A DNA stretch of 64,000 nucleotides from Halalkalicoccus subterraneus (lineage in GTDB: Archaea > Halobacteriota > Halobacteria > Halobacteriales > Halalkalicoccaceae), in the NCBI RefSeq assembly GCF_003697815.1, contig NZ_RDQG01000016.1:62001-126000 (forward strand), in the 5' to 3' direction. This document shows, in pieces, positions 63,815 through 64,000 of the stretch. Below the pieces are notes generated by a model. That model searched no databases. It worked only from the letters and a program-made list of their open reading frames with translations, and was not told the origin of the DNA. Position 1 is the first letter of the stretch. Each line of letters begins with the position of its first letter. Position numbers and translations under genes: made by a program.

Positions 63815-64000
63815 TCAGGAAAACTCCCGCTTGAGTGCTTCCTCTGCGATCTCGAGGTCCAATAGATCGGACCCATAGAACACAGACAACGACAGTTCCC
63901 GATCCGCAGCCGCATACTCCTCTTGCCAGAGTTCTGCCAGCCGAACGAAATCGGCCGCTTTCACTAACCGAATATCGATACCACCGACCTGTATCTCGAG
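63815..64000 (-). CDS. C-terminal part of a hypothetical protein (partial at right edge)
   Basis: A minus-strand frame enters from the right edge and ends at TGA 63815-63817. The visible 61 codons (LEIQVGGIDIRLVKAADFVR, then WQEEYAAADRELSLSVFYG, then LDLEIAEEALKREFS) have coding composition. The start is outside the window. No motif recognised; nothing can be said about function. Confidence 0.55.
   Translation of the reverse strand, partial: LEIQVGGIDIRLVKAADFVRLAELWQEEYAAADRELSLSVFYGSDLLDLEIAEEALKREFS

Overview
The window is haloarchaeal chromosome or megaplasmid DNA, most like a Natrialbales-type organism. The evidence is acidic proteins, twin-arginine lipoprotein exports, an HTH-10 regulator, a PhiH1-type repressor and a FilR1-type regulator, and TATA-box promoters rather than -35/-10 ones. 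I see no rRNA, tRNA, CRISPR array, integrase or intact transposase. It reads as an accessory region: two catabolic modules separated by dispersed repeats, followed by a defence island.

Layout. 1-0.8 kb: PIN-domain toxin with the end of its likely antitoxin. 1-3 kb: a cassette of a coiled-coil protein, a Cys-pair (zinc-ribbon-like) protein and a small ORF. 3.3-6.6 kb: a FilR1-like regulator, an unknown protein and a cytochrome P450. 6.6-9 kb: gene debris and ~45-bp palindromes. 9-10.7 kb: Tat-exported amidase. 11.7-21.5 kb: an AT-rich catabolic module. On the minus strand are a DehI-like protein, a family III CoA transferase, a LeuA/NifV-type acyltransferase or lyase and an HTH-10 regulator. 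Divergently are LeuC/LeuD-like aconitase subunits and an SsuABC-like ABC importer. A C5-type branched dicarboxylate route (itaconate/citramalate logic) fits. 22.5-39.6 kb: a GC-rich module with an Lrp regulator, an Opp-type peptide importer (A-B-C-D-F), a hydantoin-type racemase, two complete HyuA/HyuB pairs, a cupin and an Xaa-Pro peptidase. 41.2-42.9 kb: a second diverged coiled-coil/zinc cassette, divergent from a small winged-helix repressor with two operator-like palindromes between them. 43.2-63.7 kb: a defence island with a HEPN protein, a PHP-domain SMC-like ATPase next to a 1299-aa type IIG restriction-methylase, HEAT-repeat and membrane/winged-helix proteins, a broken restriction gene, a 1253-residue STAND NTPase, two Mrr-like nucleases and small membrane proteins.

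The most notable architecture is that three same-orientation copies of one repeat (10.85 kb truncated, 21.6 kb, 39.8 kb) sit exactly at the edges of the two catabolic modules, which differ in base composition. Two of the copies carry members of the coiled-coil gene family, one N-terminally truncated and one broken by frameshifts. Separately, a palindrome with CTTGTGCAAC arms occurs five times, often beside gene remnants. The modules therefore look like independently acquired blocks inserted at, or recombined through, a repeat family.
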